A DNA stretch of 64,000 nt from Lachnospiraceae bacterium (GTDB taxonomy: Bacteria > Bacillota > Clostridia > Lachnospirales > Lachnospiraceae): positions 62,001 to 126,000 of the forward strand of contig JAFLSW010000003.1 of the NCBI GenBank assembly GCA_022510725.1, written 5' to 3'. The first letter of the stretch is position 1. Every line of letters begins with the position of its first letter. The notes beneath the pieces are model-generated. The model made no database searches. It was given only the letters and a program-made list of their open reading frames with translations, and had not been told where the DNA came from. The position numbers and the translations under genes were made by a program. Shown one piece after another: positions 16,719-26,347 of the stretch.

Positions 16719-17864
16719 GAAAAGATACAGGAAAGCATATACCGATAAAGGCAGAACGGTGCTCTGGGCAAGATAAAGAGTATATCCGGCAAAGGAACAA
16801 AGTATTGCTATAATAGGCACATAAAATTTCTTTGGATTATAGAATGCGACTACTACGGACAACACATCTGCTAAGATAGCATATCTTTCATGCATATGGG
16901 GCAGGAAATAAACCACCACCATCACAAAAAACATACCCATTCGGATGATAAGATCCTTCGTAAACACGAAATCCTTCCTTGCAATATAATATAAAAGCAC
17001 CATTAAAACCGCCAAGGTAAAATAAATACCTGCATCTGCGTATTCTCTTAAAAAACTATCTGTGCCAATAATCTGATAGATATTGGGAAACTTATGGGAC
17101 AAAGCATACATATCCATTTCTCCGTTTGCCTGAAAAATATAAACAGTCAAAAGATCCCACAGATTTTTTCCTGCTGCCCAAGAAGGGATGACTCCTATAA
17201 AATAAACAACAGGCAGCCAGAGAAAATGTTTTAATTTCACATTTTTCTTTACCCACAAAAGCAGATAAAGAGGAGCAATAAACAAGGTTTGCAGCTTAAA
17301 TGCAAAAGCGACACCGTAAAAGATCAAAGAAATATTAGGCTTGTCCTTTAACATAAACAAGAGAGACAGCATAACAAAACTGGTAAAGATGATATCGCAT
17401 TGGGCCCACATGGAGCTATTTGCCACGATGGTAGGAACAAACAACATAATGCCATAGGTCATGATACCCTTTCGTCCGCTGCCGGTTCCTTCCTTTACCA
17501 TAAAGGCAACCGCAATAGCTGTTACAAAATCAAAAAATATGGAGACCATCTTCATCAGATACAAGGTATTATAAAGAGGGCAAATGCTGATAAAGGATAA
17601 GATCAGCAAATAAGGGGTGGTATAGTCCACATATTCAAATTCTGCGGACAATCCCTTAAAGCCGCCGCCCGCTTCTCTTAAAGTAGCCACCCAAGGCTCA
17701 AAAAACACTTTATAATCTCCGGCTACTATATCTCGCAGGGCAAAGCGGATCCCACAGCCAAATACCGTAGCAAATACAATGAACAAAATATCCAGAAAGC
17801 CTACTGTGACTTTGCCGATCTTCCATTCTTTATTTACCAATCCTCGCAAAAAATTATCAATCAT
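16638..17864 (-). CDS. polytopic membrane protein, glycosyltransferase (Gpi18/GT87-like)
   Basis: A 408-residue protein with about ten membrane helices. The extracellular loop after helix 1 contains DYKVFFEPWVATLREAGG, and later segments include YTTPYLLIL, NSSMWAQCDIIF and HMHERY. Together these are the pattern of polyprenol-phosphate-sugar mannosyltransferase-like proteins (COG5542 group). The acceptor is unknown; cell-surface glycosylation is the likely area. It is followed upstream by ackA in the same direction. The 3' end overlaps the YgjP gene. Confidence 0.75.
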   Translation of the reverse strand: MIDNFLRGLVNKEWKIGKVTVGFLDILFIVFATVFGCGIRFALRDIVAGDYKVFFEPWVATLREAGGGFKGLSAEFEYVDYTTPYLLILSFISICPLYNTLYLMKMVSIFFDFVTAIAVAFMVKEGTGSGRKGIMTYGIMLFVPTIVANSSMWAQCDIIFTSFVMLSLLFMLKDKPNISLIFYGVAFAFKLQTLFIAPLYLLLWVKKNVKLKHFLWLPVVYFIGVIPSWAAGKNLWDLLTVYIFQANGEMDMYALSHKFPNIYQIIGTDSFLREYADAGIYFTLAVLMVLLYYIARKDFVFTKDLIIRMGMFFVMVVVYFLPHMHERYAILADVLSVVVAFYNPKKFYVPIIAILCSFAGYTLYLAQSTVLPLSVYAFLYLFLIIDLGIGIFKDVNGMVSSRRGESQA

Positions 17865-17900
17865 ACTTTCTCCTGTTATTTTTAGCTTTCGCTTCAGGTC

Positions 17901-19097
17901 TTATTTTACCAAGCGTAATGTTTCTCTGGCAATAGCAAGTTCTTCGTTAGTAGGCACCACCATAACGGTAGTTTTGCTATCGGGTGTGGAAATGATCACT
18001 TCTTCGCCCCTCTTTTCATTTTCCTTATCATCAATAGTTACCCCAAGATAACCAAGATAGGAGGCCACCTGTTTTCTTGCCAGGAAATTATTTTCTCCCA
18101 CTCCGGCAGTAAATGCGATCACATCTACGCCGTTCATAGCCGCTGCATAAGCGCCTACATATTTTGCAACACGATAACTCCAGGTCTCTAAAGCAGTTGC
18201 AGCCTTTTCATTTCCTTCTTCTGCCGCATTTCCCAGATCCCTAAAGTCGCTGGAAAGGCCGTCAGACAATCCCAGCACACCGGATTTCTTATTGCAGATG
18301 TCAATGACCTGATCTGCACCGATGCCTTCTTTATCTGCCAGGAAACTGATAATGGCAGGATCTATATCACCGCTCCTGGTTCCCATGATCAGTCCCTCCA
18401 AAGGAGTCAGACCCATAGAAGTATCTACGCATTTCCCATTCTGTACTGCAGACACGGATGCACCGTTTCCTAAGTGGCAGACAATGATCTTCAAATCTTC
18501 TCTTTTCTTTCCTAAGATCTCAGCCGCTCTGTTGCTTACGAAATCATGGCTGGTTCCATGAAAGCCGTAACGGCGGACTTTATATTTTTCATAATATTCA
18601 TAAGGAAGGCCATACAAATAAGCCTTCTTAGGCATGGTCTGATGAAAAGCGGTATCAAATACTGCTACCATAGGCACATCGGGCATGATCTTCTGGCAGG
18701 AATGAATCCCGATCAGATTGGCAGGATTATGGAGAGGCGCCAGGTCATTACACTCTTCCACAGCCTTGATCACTTCATCATCAATGACTACGCTGCCGGC
18801 AAATTTCTCTCCTCCATGCACGATCCTGTGTCCGATGGCACCAATCTCTTCTAAAGATCCTACCACACCTACTTCCGGATCTACCAGTTTTTCGATCACA
18901 TATTTAACGGCATCGGTATGATCTTCCATCTTTACCTCTTCCGTCACCTTGTCTTTTCCTGCCGGCTGATGGGTAATGGCGCTTCCGGAAATGCCGATGC
19001 GCTCACACAGTCCTTTTGCCAGCACTTCTTCGCTGTCACTGTCGATCAACTGATACTTTAATGATGAGCTTCCGCAGTTAATAACCAAAATATTCAT
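17901..19097 (-). CDS. ackA: acetate kinase
   Basis: Makes ATP and acetate from acetyl phosphate, the final step of the main ATP-yielding fermentation route in clostridia. The N-terminal ASKHA motif VINCGSSSLKYQ, the RRYGFHGTSH block and VCHLGNGAS phosphate loop are clear. The frame is open further upstream, but the ATG at 19097 (MNILVINCG) with GAGGAAG ahead is the family start, giving 398 residues. No pta gene is adjacent; proS is directly upstream. Confidence 0.96.
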   Translation of the reverse strand: MNILVINCGSSSLKYQLIDSDSEEVLAKGLCERIGISGSAITHQPAGKDKVTEEVKMEDHTDAVKYVIEKLVDPEVGVVGSLEEIGAIGHRIVHGGEKFAGSVVIDDEVIKAVEECNDLAPLHNPANLIGIHSCQKIMPDVPMVAVFDTAFHQTMPKKAYLYGLPYEYYEKYKVRRYGFHGTSHDFVSNRAAEILGKKREDLKIIVCHLGNGASVSAVQNGKCVDTSMGLTPLEGLIMGTRSGDIDPAIISFLADKEGIGADQVIDICNKKSGVLGLSDGLSSDFRDLGNAAEEGNEKAATALETWSYRVAKYVGAYAAAMNGVDVIAFTAGVGENNFLARKQVASYLGYLGVTIDDKENEKRGEEVIISTPDSKTTVMVVPTNEELAIARETLRLVK

Positions 19098-19117
19098 GTC
19101 TTCTTCCTCTTTTCCTT

Positions 19118-20563
19118 TTAATAAGCCTTGCCCCAATATACCATTTTTGCAGCAGGCTTTCCACAGCAGACGCAGCGGTCAGACAGCTGTTCCTGCTCAA
19201 AAGGCATACACCGGCTGGTAACGGCAAGCTTATCCTTGATCTCATCCTCACAAGCCTGTTCTCCACACCACATGGCTTTTACAAAACCGCTCTTTTCCGT
19301 AAAGCAGGTTTCAAATTCATTCATATCCAATGCAGTATATGTATGTTCTTCTCTATGGGCTCTTGCTCTTTCCAGCATTTCTTTCTGCATGGTATCCAAA
19401 AGCTTGCTTACTTCTTCTTCCACATTGTTCAGATCACAGGTGATCTTTTCTCTGGTATCCCGGCGTACCAGAACACATTTTCCTGCTTCCATATCCTTGG
19501 GACCGATCTCTACTCTGACAGGAATACCTCTCATCTCACATTCGGAAAACTTCCATCCCGGACTCTTATCCGTATCGTCCACTTTGACACGAAGTCCGCC
19601 TTCTCCTGCTTTAGAAAGGCGCTCTTTTAATTCGTATGCTTTATCTAAAACGCCTTCCTTTTTCTGCTGGATGGGAATGACCATAACCTGAGTAGGCGCT
19701 ACTTTAGGCGGCAGCACCAGACCGGAATCATCTCCGTGCACCATGATCACGGCGCCGATCAGGCGGGTGGTCATACCCCAGGAGGTCTGATGTACATACT
19801 GAAGTTTGTTTTCTTTATCTGTATATTGAATACCGAATGCTTTGGCAAATCCGTCTCCGAAGTTGTGGCTGGTGCCGGACTGTAACGCTTTTCCGTCATG
19901 CATCAACGCTTCGATCGTATAAGTCTGCTCTGCCCCCGCAAATTTTTCTTTCTCGCTCTTTTGTCCTTTGATGACGGGGATGGCCAGTACTTCTTCACAA
20001 AAATCCGCATACACATTCAGCATCTGAATGGTTCTTTCCTCTGCCTCTTTGGCCGTAGCATGAGCAGTATGGCCTTCCTGCCATAAAAATTCCCTGCTGC
20101 GAAGGAAGGGTCTGGTCTCTTTCTCCCAACGAACAACGGAACACCATTGATTGTATACCTTGGGCAGATCCCTGTAGGACTGAATATCGTTTTTATAAAA
20201 ATCACAGAATAAGGTCTCGGAAGTAGGTCTGACACAAAGCCTTTCCTGTAATGGCTGCAAACCTCCATGGGTAACCCAGGCCACCTCCGGTGCAAATCCT
20301 TCCACATGATCCTTTTCTTTTTGCAACAGGCTCTCCGGAATAAACATGGGCAGATATACATTTTCAACCCCCGTTGCCTTAAAACGCTCATCCAGCTGTT
20401 TTTGGATCAACTCCCAGATAGCGTAGCCGGCGGGTTTTAATACCATACATCCTTTTACACTGGTATAGTCGATCAATTCCGCCTTTTTTACTACATCCGT
20501 ATACCATTGGGCAAAATCTTCTTCCATGGAAGTGATTGCTTCCACCAATTTCTTGTCTGCCAT
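19118..20563 (-). CDS. proS: prolyl-tRNA synthetase, short (archaeal/eukaryal-like) type
   Basis: Charges tRNA-Pro. The 481-residue protein lacks the large editing insertion of the long bacterial form. Class II motifs include [40 protein letters not shown] and [16 protein letters not shown]. The C-terminus has a zinc-ribbon-like segment with Cys pairs (CVCCGKPA) and ends in an aromatic residue, as in this subfamily. There is no T-box leader in the 68 bases upstream. Confidence 0.95.
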   Translation of the reverse strand: MADKKLVEAITSMEEDFAQWYTDVVKKAELIDYTSVKGCMVLKPAGYAIWELIQKQLDERFKATGVENVYLPMFIPESLLQKEKDHVEGFAPEVAWVTHGGLQPLQERLCVRPTSETLFCDFYKNDIQSYRDLPKVYNQWCSVVRWEKETRPFLRSREFLWQEGHTAHATAKEAEERTIQMLNVYADFCEEVLAIPVIKGQKSEKEKFAGAEQTYTIEALMHDGKALQSGTSHNFGDGFAKAFGIQYTDKENKLQYVHQTSWGMTTRLIGAVIMVHGDDSGLVLPPKVAPTQVMVIPIQQKKEGVLDKAYELKERLSKAGEGGLRVKVDDTDKSPGWKFSECEMRGIPVRVEIGPKDMEAGKCVLVRRDTREKITCDLNNVEEEVSKLLDTMQKEMLERARAHREEHTYTALDMNEFETCFTEKSGFVKAMWCGEQACEDEIKDKLAVTSRCMPFEQEQLSDRCVCCGKPAAKMVYWGKAY

Positions 20564-20631
20564 TTCTGCCTCTCCTTAAATTTAATCTTTTTGGCTATTT
20601 TAGGCATATTTGGCGTATTTGTCAATGCTTT

Positions 20632-21693
20632 CTACAATTTCTCCTCTTCTCCATAATACAGTCTTTTATAGATTTCATAAAGGATCAGCATATAGAGCGG
20701 TCCCCATATCACGCCCCCTGCTCCGAATACCTTAATTCCCACATAAACGGAGATCAAAATAACAATAGGAAGCACCCCCATTTTGGCGCCGATCAGCTTT
20801 GGCTCCAAGATCTCCCTGGAAAGGGCACAGACAATAAAGGTAATAAATAATACCAGGGCATTTATTTCATTTCCCATTAAAAACTGCAAGATCGCCATGG
20901 GCAGCAGCACCACGCCGGTTCCGATAAAAGGCAGCACATCCAAAAGTCCCGTTGCCAGTCCCCAGATATAGGGATAGGCATAGCCGCTTATGGTAAAACC
21001 CAAAGAGCACAGCAGACTGATGACCAAAAGGATTTCAATTTGAGCCCGCAAATAAGCCCCTATTAAATGCACCAGCTTTTGCAGCATACGAAACATTTCC
21101 CGGAAAATAGGAATATGTGCCGTTTTAGAAAGAATCTTGTGATAATCCTTTGCCAGCAAGACAACAGCAATAATGGTAACGAGAATAAACATAACAATAT
21201 TAAGGACCCATTTCCCGTAAATAATGGTATTATCTAAAACCTTTGGAACAATATCGACTTTTAAATCATCTACAAAAATATTGACTCTGTCTAAGATCAG
21301 ATTTTGCACCGTTATGGAATTGATACCCAGATTGTGTTCCATGGCATCTCCGCAGCTATGCACCAATTTTGAAAATTGATTTTTATATAAGGAAAGATTG
21401 GAAATGAAGTACTTGATCTTCCCAATGCTGTAACCGGAGGCATACCACAATCCCGTTCCCAGCAGCAAAAGCAAAAAAAGCATGAGAAGGCCTGCCAGAA
21501 AAGCTTTTGAAATTCTTGTTTTTTCATAGATAAAATCAATAGGCTTGTGTATGAGAAATACAAAAATGCCCGCCAAAATGAAGGGCATGATATATACGAT
21601 CACGAACTTGATCAACAAAAATAAAAGGAGCGCCATGGTGCCTAATAATATTTCCCTGCGATACCTTTTTACATCTTCATAAAAATTTCCCAT
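20632..21693 (-). CDS. YtvI-like AI-2E family permease
   Basis: Polytopic membrane protein of the AI-2E transporter/PerM superfamily; the clostridial branch includes the sporulation protein YtvI. The 353 residues show two N-terminal helices, a soluble middle region (about 85-150), then five or six helices with the family motifs PYIWGLATGLLDVLPFIGTG and GVIWGPLYMLILYEIYK. Transport substrate is not known. The start codon and its GGTGA site lie inside a strong terminator-like hairpin (see the entry at 21682). Confidence 0.8.
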   Translation of the reverse strand: MGNFYEDVKRYRREILLGTMALLLFLLIKFVIVYIMPFILAGIFVFLIHKPIDFIYEKTRISKAFLAGLLMLFLLLLLGTGLWYASGYSIGKIKYFISNLSLYKNQFSKLVHSCGDAMEHNLGINSITVQNLILDRVNIFVDDLKVDIVPKVLDNTIIYGKWVLNIVMFILVTIIAVVLLAKDYHKILSKTAHIPIFREMFRMLQKLVHLIGAYLRAQIEILLVISLLCSLGFTISGYAYPYIWGLATGLLDVLPFIGTGVVLLPMAILQFLMGNEINALVLFITFIVCALSREILEPKLIGAKMGVLPIVILISVYVGIKVFGAGGVIWGPLYMLILYEIYKRLYYGEEEKL

Positions 21694-21719
21694 ACTATCA
21701 CCAATTTTAGTATGGGAAA
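21682..21719 (-). terminator. terminator-like hairpin covering the ytvI-like start codon
   Basis: On the minus strand the arms 21719-21708 and 21697-21686 form a perfect 12-bp stem around a 10-base loop, followed by TTTTT. The loop contains the GGTGA ribosome binding site, the 3' arm contains the ATG (21693), and the T-run forms codons 3-5. It could terminate the upstream pseudouridine synthase transcript or block initiation. Confidence 0.6.
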
Positions 21720-21738
21720 GGAAAGACTATTTATACTG

Positions 21739-22464
21739 TTAATGGGTGGAAAAATCCCCAAATATTTTTTGAAAAATTTCTTTTTTGGGTTGGATGCTGT
21801 ACCGATCTGATTTCTTTGTTTTGGGATGGGTAAAAGTCAGATCGCAGGCGCATAATGCCACATCCTGAACATCCTGATTTCGACTGAATTCCTTCGCCCC
21901 ATCCGAACCGTATTTTAAATCTCCCAAAAGAGGCATGCCGGCATGGGAAAGCTGGACACGGATCTGGTGATGCCGCCCTGTTTCAAGTCTGATCTGTAAC
22001 AGACCTATCTTATCCTTTGTCTGCAATACTTCATAAGAAAGAGAAGCCCGTTTGGCTCCCTTTTCCTCTTTTTTTGCAACTTTTGAACTGTTGTTTTTGG
22101 AATCCTTCACCAAATAGTCCACTAACCGACCCCTGCTGCCCTGCTTCAGGGAACCGTCTTCCATAAAAACCGCTGCCAGATATTCTTTTTGAACCCTTCC
22201 CTGAGAAATCTGTTTGGATAACTCTGCTGCCGCAAAAGGGGTCTTGGCAAATACAAGAAGCCCTTCCACCGGCTGGTCCAAGCGGTGAACAATGCCCACA
22301 TAGGAATTGGATTCTCCCTTTGCCGCCAAATAGTTCCTTAATTCGGAAACCACATCCGTTTGACGGATGCTTGCTGTCTCCACCGCGATTCCGGCGGGCT
22401 TATATACAACTATGATTTGATCGTCTTCTTTTATGATCTCGGTTCTCATGGTCTTTCTTCTCAA
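21739..22464 (-). CDS. RluA-family pseudouridine synthase
   Basis: Isomerises uridine to pseudouridine in rRNA or tRNA. The catalytic motif HRLDQPVEGLLVFAK is at about 60-74, with the Asp nucleophile, and LETGRHHQIRVQLSHAGMPLLGDLKYG is the second signature. 241 residues without an S4 domain matches the short YqcB/TruC-like forms. Which RNA it acts on cannot be told. The start may be ATG 22464 or the ATG at codon 6 (22449). Confidence 0.9.
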   Translation of the reverse strand: MRRKTMRTEIIKEDDQIIVVYKPAGIAVETASIRQTDVVSELRNYLAAKGESNSYVGIVHRLDQPVEGLLVFAKTPFAAAELSKQISQGRVQKEYLAAVFMEDGSLKQGSRGRLVDYLVKDSKNNSSKVAKKEEKGAKRASLSYEVLQTKDKIGLLQIRLETGRHHQIRVQLSHAGMPLLGDLKYGSDGAKEFSRNQDVQDVALCACDLTFTHPKTKKSDRYSIQPKKEIFQKIFGDFSTH

Positions 22465-22486
22465 TCCTTATAAATCTTCACTCAAT

Positions 22487-23809
22487 CTAAGATTCTTCGT
22501 TTTTCCAGGCAAGGATTTCTTCCAGGCGTTTATGCACCTGCTCTTCTGCTCCCTGATCGGTAGGCCGATAATATCTCCTGCCCTTTAAGCTGTCGGGAAG
22601 ACATGGCATTTTACTCAACTTCTCTTCTGTATCATGGGCATAGACATACCCCTCCCCATAATGCAGCTCCTTCATCAGATCAGTAGGTGCATTGCGGATC
22701 TGCAAGGGAACCGGCTCCGCAGGCATTTCCCGAATGTCTTCCTTTGCCTCCTCCACTGCCATATACAGGGCATTGGATTTGGGCGCCATAGAAAGATACA
22801 CCACCGCATGGGTCAAATGAATATCACATTCCGGCATTCCCAAGAAATGACAGGCCTGATAAGCGGCAACGGCCACCTGAAGGGCGTTGGAATCCGCCAT
22901 ACCCACATCCTCACTGGCAAAACGGACCAGGCGCCTTGCAATATATAATGGCTCCTCCCCGCCATCCAGCATGCGGTACATCCAATAAACTGCCGCATCC
23001 GGATCGCTGTTTCGCATAGACTTATGTAAGGCGGAAATCAAGTTATAATGCTCCTCACCGTTTTTATCATAAAGAAGGGAGCGTCGGTTCATGCACTGGG
23101 CCAGCAATTCTCCGTCAATATTGATACAGGCATTTTCATCCATCTGTCCGTTCAAGGCTGCCATTTCCAGCGTATTGAGAGCTGTCCTGGCATCTCCGTT
23201 GGAAAATCCGGCTATGGTAGCAATCTCTTTTTCCCCGATGGAAACCTTCAACCTGCCAAAACCTTTGGGGCTTTCCAAAGCATGCTTTAAAAGCATTTTC
23301 AGTTCTTCTTCATCCAGAGCTTTTAAGATAAAGACCTTGCACCTGGACAAAAGCGCGGAATTGATCTCAAAGGAAGGGTTCTCTGTAGTAGCCCCCACCA
23401 AAATAATACTTCCCTTTTCTACATAAGGAAGAAATGCATCCTGCTGTGCCTTGTTGAAACGATGAATCTCATCTGCAAACAAAAGAGTCCGCATTCCCAT
23501 CTTTCGATTTTCTTCCGCCTGGTTCATCACTTCTTTTACTTCTTTAATACCGCTGGTAACAGCAGAAAATTCTACAAAATTAGACTGGGTCTTTTTGGCG
23601 ATGATCCTTGCCAAAGTGGTCTTTCCCACACCGGGCGGTCCCCAAAAGATCATGGAAGAGATCTGGTCGTTTTCAATCAGCCGACGCAGGATCTTTCCCT
23701 CTCCAAGTAAGTGGGTCTGCCCTACATATTCTTCTAAGGTTTCGGGACGCAGGCGGCTTGCCAAAGGCGCTTCCTTCTCCCGGTTATCAAACAGGCTCAA
23801 TTGTTCCAT
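22487..23809 (-). CDS. rarA: replication-associated recombination protein RarA (MgsA) AAA ATPase
   Basis: Clamp-loader-like ATPase acting at stalled replication forks. The N-terminus MEQLSLFDNREKEAPLASRLRPETLEEYVGQ is typical. Walker A GPPGVGKTT (about 58-66), Walker B LLFADEIHRFNKAQQD, sensor-1 GATTENPSFEIN and the C-terminal region with YWMYRMLDGGEEPLYIARR are all present. 440 residues is the family length. It lies 22 bases upstream of the pseudouridine synthase. Confidence 0.95.
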   Translation of the reverse strand: MEQLSLFDNREKEAPLASRLRPETLEEYVGQTHLLGEGKILRRLIENDQISSMIFWGPPGVGKTTLARIIAKKTQSNFVEFSAVTSGIKEVKEVMNQAEENRKMGMRTLLFADEIHRFNKAQQDAFLPYVEKGSIILVGATTENPSFEINSALLSRCKVFILKALDEEELKMLLKHALESPKGFGRLKVSIGEKEIATIAGFSNGDARTALNTLEMAALNGQMDENACINIDGELLAQCMNRRSLLYDKNGEEHYNLISALHKSMRNSDPDAAVYWMYRMLDGGEEPLYIARRLVRFASEDVGMADSNALQVAVAAYQACHFLGMPECDIHLTHAVVYLSMAPKSNALYMAVEEAKEDIREMPAEPVPLQIRNAPTDLMKELHYGEGYVYAHDTEEKLSKMPCLPDSLKGRRYYRPTDQGAEEQVHKRLEEILAWKNEES

Positions 23810-23867
23810 CTGCCCTTTTCATCCTTTACCAATTGATTTGAATTTATAGTAAAATGCGGCTTTTATT

Positions 23868-24404
23868 TCAAAATAAATATTCCATCACATAGTCATCCAT
23901 GATAAAGCCGTTTCCGATGTCCGTTTTCATGGTATCCACTTTCACAAACCCAAGATGCTCATATACGCTGATGGCGCTTTCATTTTCCCGATTTACATGG
24001 AGATACAGCCCTTTATTTCCAAAGGCTTTTGCCTTTTGGCGCATAAAATCAAATACCCGGGATGCATATCCTTTTCCGCGAAAGCGTTTATGTATATAAT
24101 ATTTACTGATATACAACCGGTCCTCTCGTTCCGGCAAATCTCCAACCAGAGCAAAAAAACCTACCGTTTGTCCCTCTGCCCTTACCAGATAATATTCATA
24201 GCCTTCTTTGATCTGGGCGCGGATGGCATCTGCCGATTGGAATTTTGCGATCATATAATCATTTTGGGCAGCCCCGATAATCGGGTCAAAATGTTCCTTC
24301 ACAATCTCTCCCGCAAAATGAGACAGCTCTTGTAGGATTTTTTCGTCTTCCTCCGAACCGGAATCAGAAACCGGTTCAAAATTACATTGCAATTGTCTTT
24401 CCAT
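23868..24404 (-). CDS. GNAT-family N-acetyltransferase
   Basis: Predicted acyl-CoA-dependent N-acetyltransferase of unknown substrate. The acetyl-CoA loop is visible as KYYIHKRFRGKGYASRVFDF and the C-terminal part NESAISVYEHLGFVKVDT is standard GNAT motif B. The frame extends further upstream inside the response regulator gene, but the ATG at 24404, one base after that gene's stop and with AAGGTG ahead, is the real start (178 residues). It is therefore the third gene of the two-component operon. Confidence 0.85.
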   Translation of the reverse strand: MERQLQCNFEPVSDSGSEEDEKILQELSHFAGEIVKEHFDPIIGAAQNDYMIAKFQSADAIRAQIKEGYEYYLVRAEGQTVGFFALVGDLPEREDRLYISKYYIHKRFRGKGYASRVFDFMRQKAKAFGNKGLYLHVNRENESAISVYEHLGFVKVDTMKTDIGNGFIMDDYVMEYLF

Positions 24405-24405
24405 T

Positions 24406-25095
24406 TTACACCTTAAACCGATAACCCACACCCCAGATGGTCTCAATATACTGGGGCTTGGATGTATCAAACTCAATTTTTTCCCGTATCTTTTTAATAT
24501 GAACCGTTACCGTGGCAATATCTCCGATGGAATCCATGTCCCAGATCTCACGAAACAGTTCTTCCTTTGTATAAACATGATTGGGATTTTCTGCCAGGAA
24601 AGTCAAAAGATCAAATTCCTTTGTGGTAAAAATCTTTTCTTCTCCGTTCACATAGACCCGACGGGCAGTTTTATCAATTTTGATCCCCCGAATCTCCACC
24701 ATATCGTTGCTTTTCTGGTTAGAACCGATCAGCCTTTCATATCTGGATAAATGAGCCTTTACCCTGGCCACCAATTCACTGGGACTAAAAGGCTTGGTCA
24801 TATAATCATCAGCTCCCAGACCCAATCCCCGGATCTTATCTATATCATCCTTTTTGGCAGATACCATGATAATGGGAATATTTTTTTCCTCCCGCACCTG
24901 TTTACAGATATCATATCCGTCAATGCCGGGAAGCATCAGATCCAAAATCACCAGATCCACATCTTCCGACATGGCAGCCTCCAAACCCTTTGTGCCGTCA
25001 TTTTCGATCATGACCTCATAACCGCTCATTTCCAGATAATCCTTTTCCAGATCTGCTATGGTTTCTTCATCCTCAATAATTAAAATCTTACTCAT
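24406..25095 (-). CDS. OmpR/PhoB-family response regulator
   Basis: Transcription regulator of a two-component pair. The receiver domain has the acidic pair E8/D9, phospho-acceptor D52, a conserved Ser (VSAKKDD) and Lys (TKPFSP). A winged-helix DNA-binding domain follows (TKEFDLLTFLAENPNHVYTKEEL ... TVTVHIKKIREKIE ... YIETIWGVGYRFKV). The ATG at 25095 overlaps the kinase stop. The frame is open 9 bases further but the start MSKILIIEDE is typical. It is translationally coupled to the kinase and to the GNAT gene. Confidence 0.93.
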   Translation of the reverse strand: MSKILIIEDEETIADLEKDYLEMSGYEVMIENDGTKGLEAAMSEDVDLVILDLMLPGIDGYDICKQVREEKNIPIIMVSAKKDDIDKIRGLGLGADDYMTKPFSPSELVARVKAHLSRYERLIGSNQKSNDMVEIRGIKIDKTARRVYVNGEEKIFTTKEFDLLTFLAENPNHVYTKEELFREIWDMDSIGDIATVTVHIKKIREKIEFDTSKPQYIETIWGVGYRFKV

Positions 25096-26212
25096 CCTTA
25101 TCAACCTCTCTATATTTTCTGATCACAAAATGCATACAGGTGCCTTCCCCTTCTTTGCTGGTAGCCCAGATATAGCCGCCATGGTCTTCCACGATCTTTT
25201 TCACGATGGAAAGGCCGATGCCGCTTCCTCCCGTGGAAGAATTGCGGGAAGCATCCGTACGGTAAAACCGTTCAAATATCCGTCCCAGATCCCTTGCTGC
25301 AATACCTCTGCCGTTATCCTCTATCTCTACCCGGATGGAATCCAGCTCATCCAGGATACGGATCTCAATAATGCCTTTTTCTTTTCCTAAGTATTTTATG
25401 CTGTTGCTGACAATGTTATCGATCACACGCTTTAATTGCTCCGGATCGGCAATAATGACTGTATCCTCTGAAACCAGATTGTAAAAGTTCAGTTCGATAT
25501 GCTTGGACTCCAGGTCCAGACCAACCTCTTCCACACAGTCATTAAAATATTCATTAACATTGATCCGCTGGAAGTTGTAAGGGATCCGATTGCTGTCAAT
25601 ACCGGAATAAATGGTCAGCTCATTAATAAGCAGATTCATATCATTTGCTTTATTATAGATGGTTTTGATATAACGGTCCATCTTTTCCGGTGTATCCGCA
25701 ACACCGTCAATGATTCCCTCTACATATCCTTTGATTGCAGTGATAGGCGTTTTTAGATCATGGGAAATATTGCTGACCAGCTCCCGATTCTTTTTTTCAT
25801 TTTCCATGATCTCTTCCGTAGACTCTTTTAACCGGAGCCGCATGTCTTCATAATTCCGAAACAGCTCTCCGATCTCTCCGGCATAGTGATTTTCCAGCCG
25901 ATAATCCAGATTTCCTTCTGCTATTTTCTTCATTGCCGTATTCAGTTCCCAGACAGGCCCGATAATACCCTTTTGCAGCCATTGCTTTAAAATAAAAACA
26001 GCAATAAATAAAATAATAAAAATAGTAATAAAAATATCCACCAGAAAAAGCTGCAGTATCTGGGAATCGATCCATCTCTCTCCCTGAATGGAGTAAAAAT
26101 ATGCCCTGACTCCAAACAAAGAGATCCAGATCAAAATGATCGGAATGATAAACATGATAAAGCTGGCAATGAGAATGCGCTTTTTTAATGAGATTTCTTT
26201 TTTTTCTTTCAT
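25088..26212 (-). CDS. membrane sensor histidine kinase
   Basis: Partner of the OmpR-type regulator. Two membrane helices (about 12-34 and 52-76) leave an extracellular loop of only some 16 residues, so it is an intramembrane-sensing type. A HAMP domain (about 77-130) leads to the DHp helix with SHDLKTPITAIKGY (H151) and an ATPase domain with NIVSNSIKY, DNGRGIAARD and GGSGIGLSIVKKIVEDHGG. The chosen ATG (26212) has GGAAGGG upstream; an open frame continues to 26287. The signal is unknown; cell-envelope stress is common for this architecture. Confidence 0.92.
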   Translation of the reverse strand: MKEKKEISLKKRILIASFIMFIIPIILIWISLFGVRAYFYSIQGERWIDSQILQLFLVDIFITIFIILFIAVFILKQWLQKGIIGPVWELNTAMKKIAEGNLDYRLENHYAGEIGELFRNYEDMRLRLKESTEEIMENEKKNRELVSNISHDLKTPITAIKGYVEGIIDGVADTPEKMDRYIKTIYNKANDMNLLINELTIYSGIDSNRIPYNFQRINVNEYFNDCVEEVGLDLESKHIELNFYNLVSEDTVIIADPEQLKRVIDNIVSNSIKYLGKEKGIIEIRILDELDSIRVEIEDNGRGIAARDLGRIFERFYRTDASRNSSTGGSGIGLSIVKKIVEDHGGYIWATSKEGEGTCMHFVIRKYREVDKDE

Positions 26213-26280
26213 TGTGATCAAATCCCTTCCGAATATGCTTATTATATATTTTTTTTCCTGTTTTGTATATGGTTTCCGGG

Positions 26281-26332
26281 TTGACAAACTATACTCATGC
26301 TCTTATAATAAAACAGTAACTATTCCTGTTTT
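26281..26332 (+). promoter_or_regulatory. perR promoter with inverted repeat at +1
   Basis: TTGACA (26281-26286) and TATAAT (26304-26309), both perfect, are 17 bases apart. AAAACAG (26310-26316) and CTGTTTT (26326-26332) form a perfect 7-bp inverted repeat with 9 bases between, straddling the predicted start site. This is an operator candidate, though not a typical 7-1-7 PerR box. Confidence 0.6.
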
Positions 26333-26347
26333 GATTGAGAGGTAATT

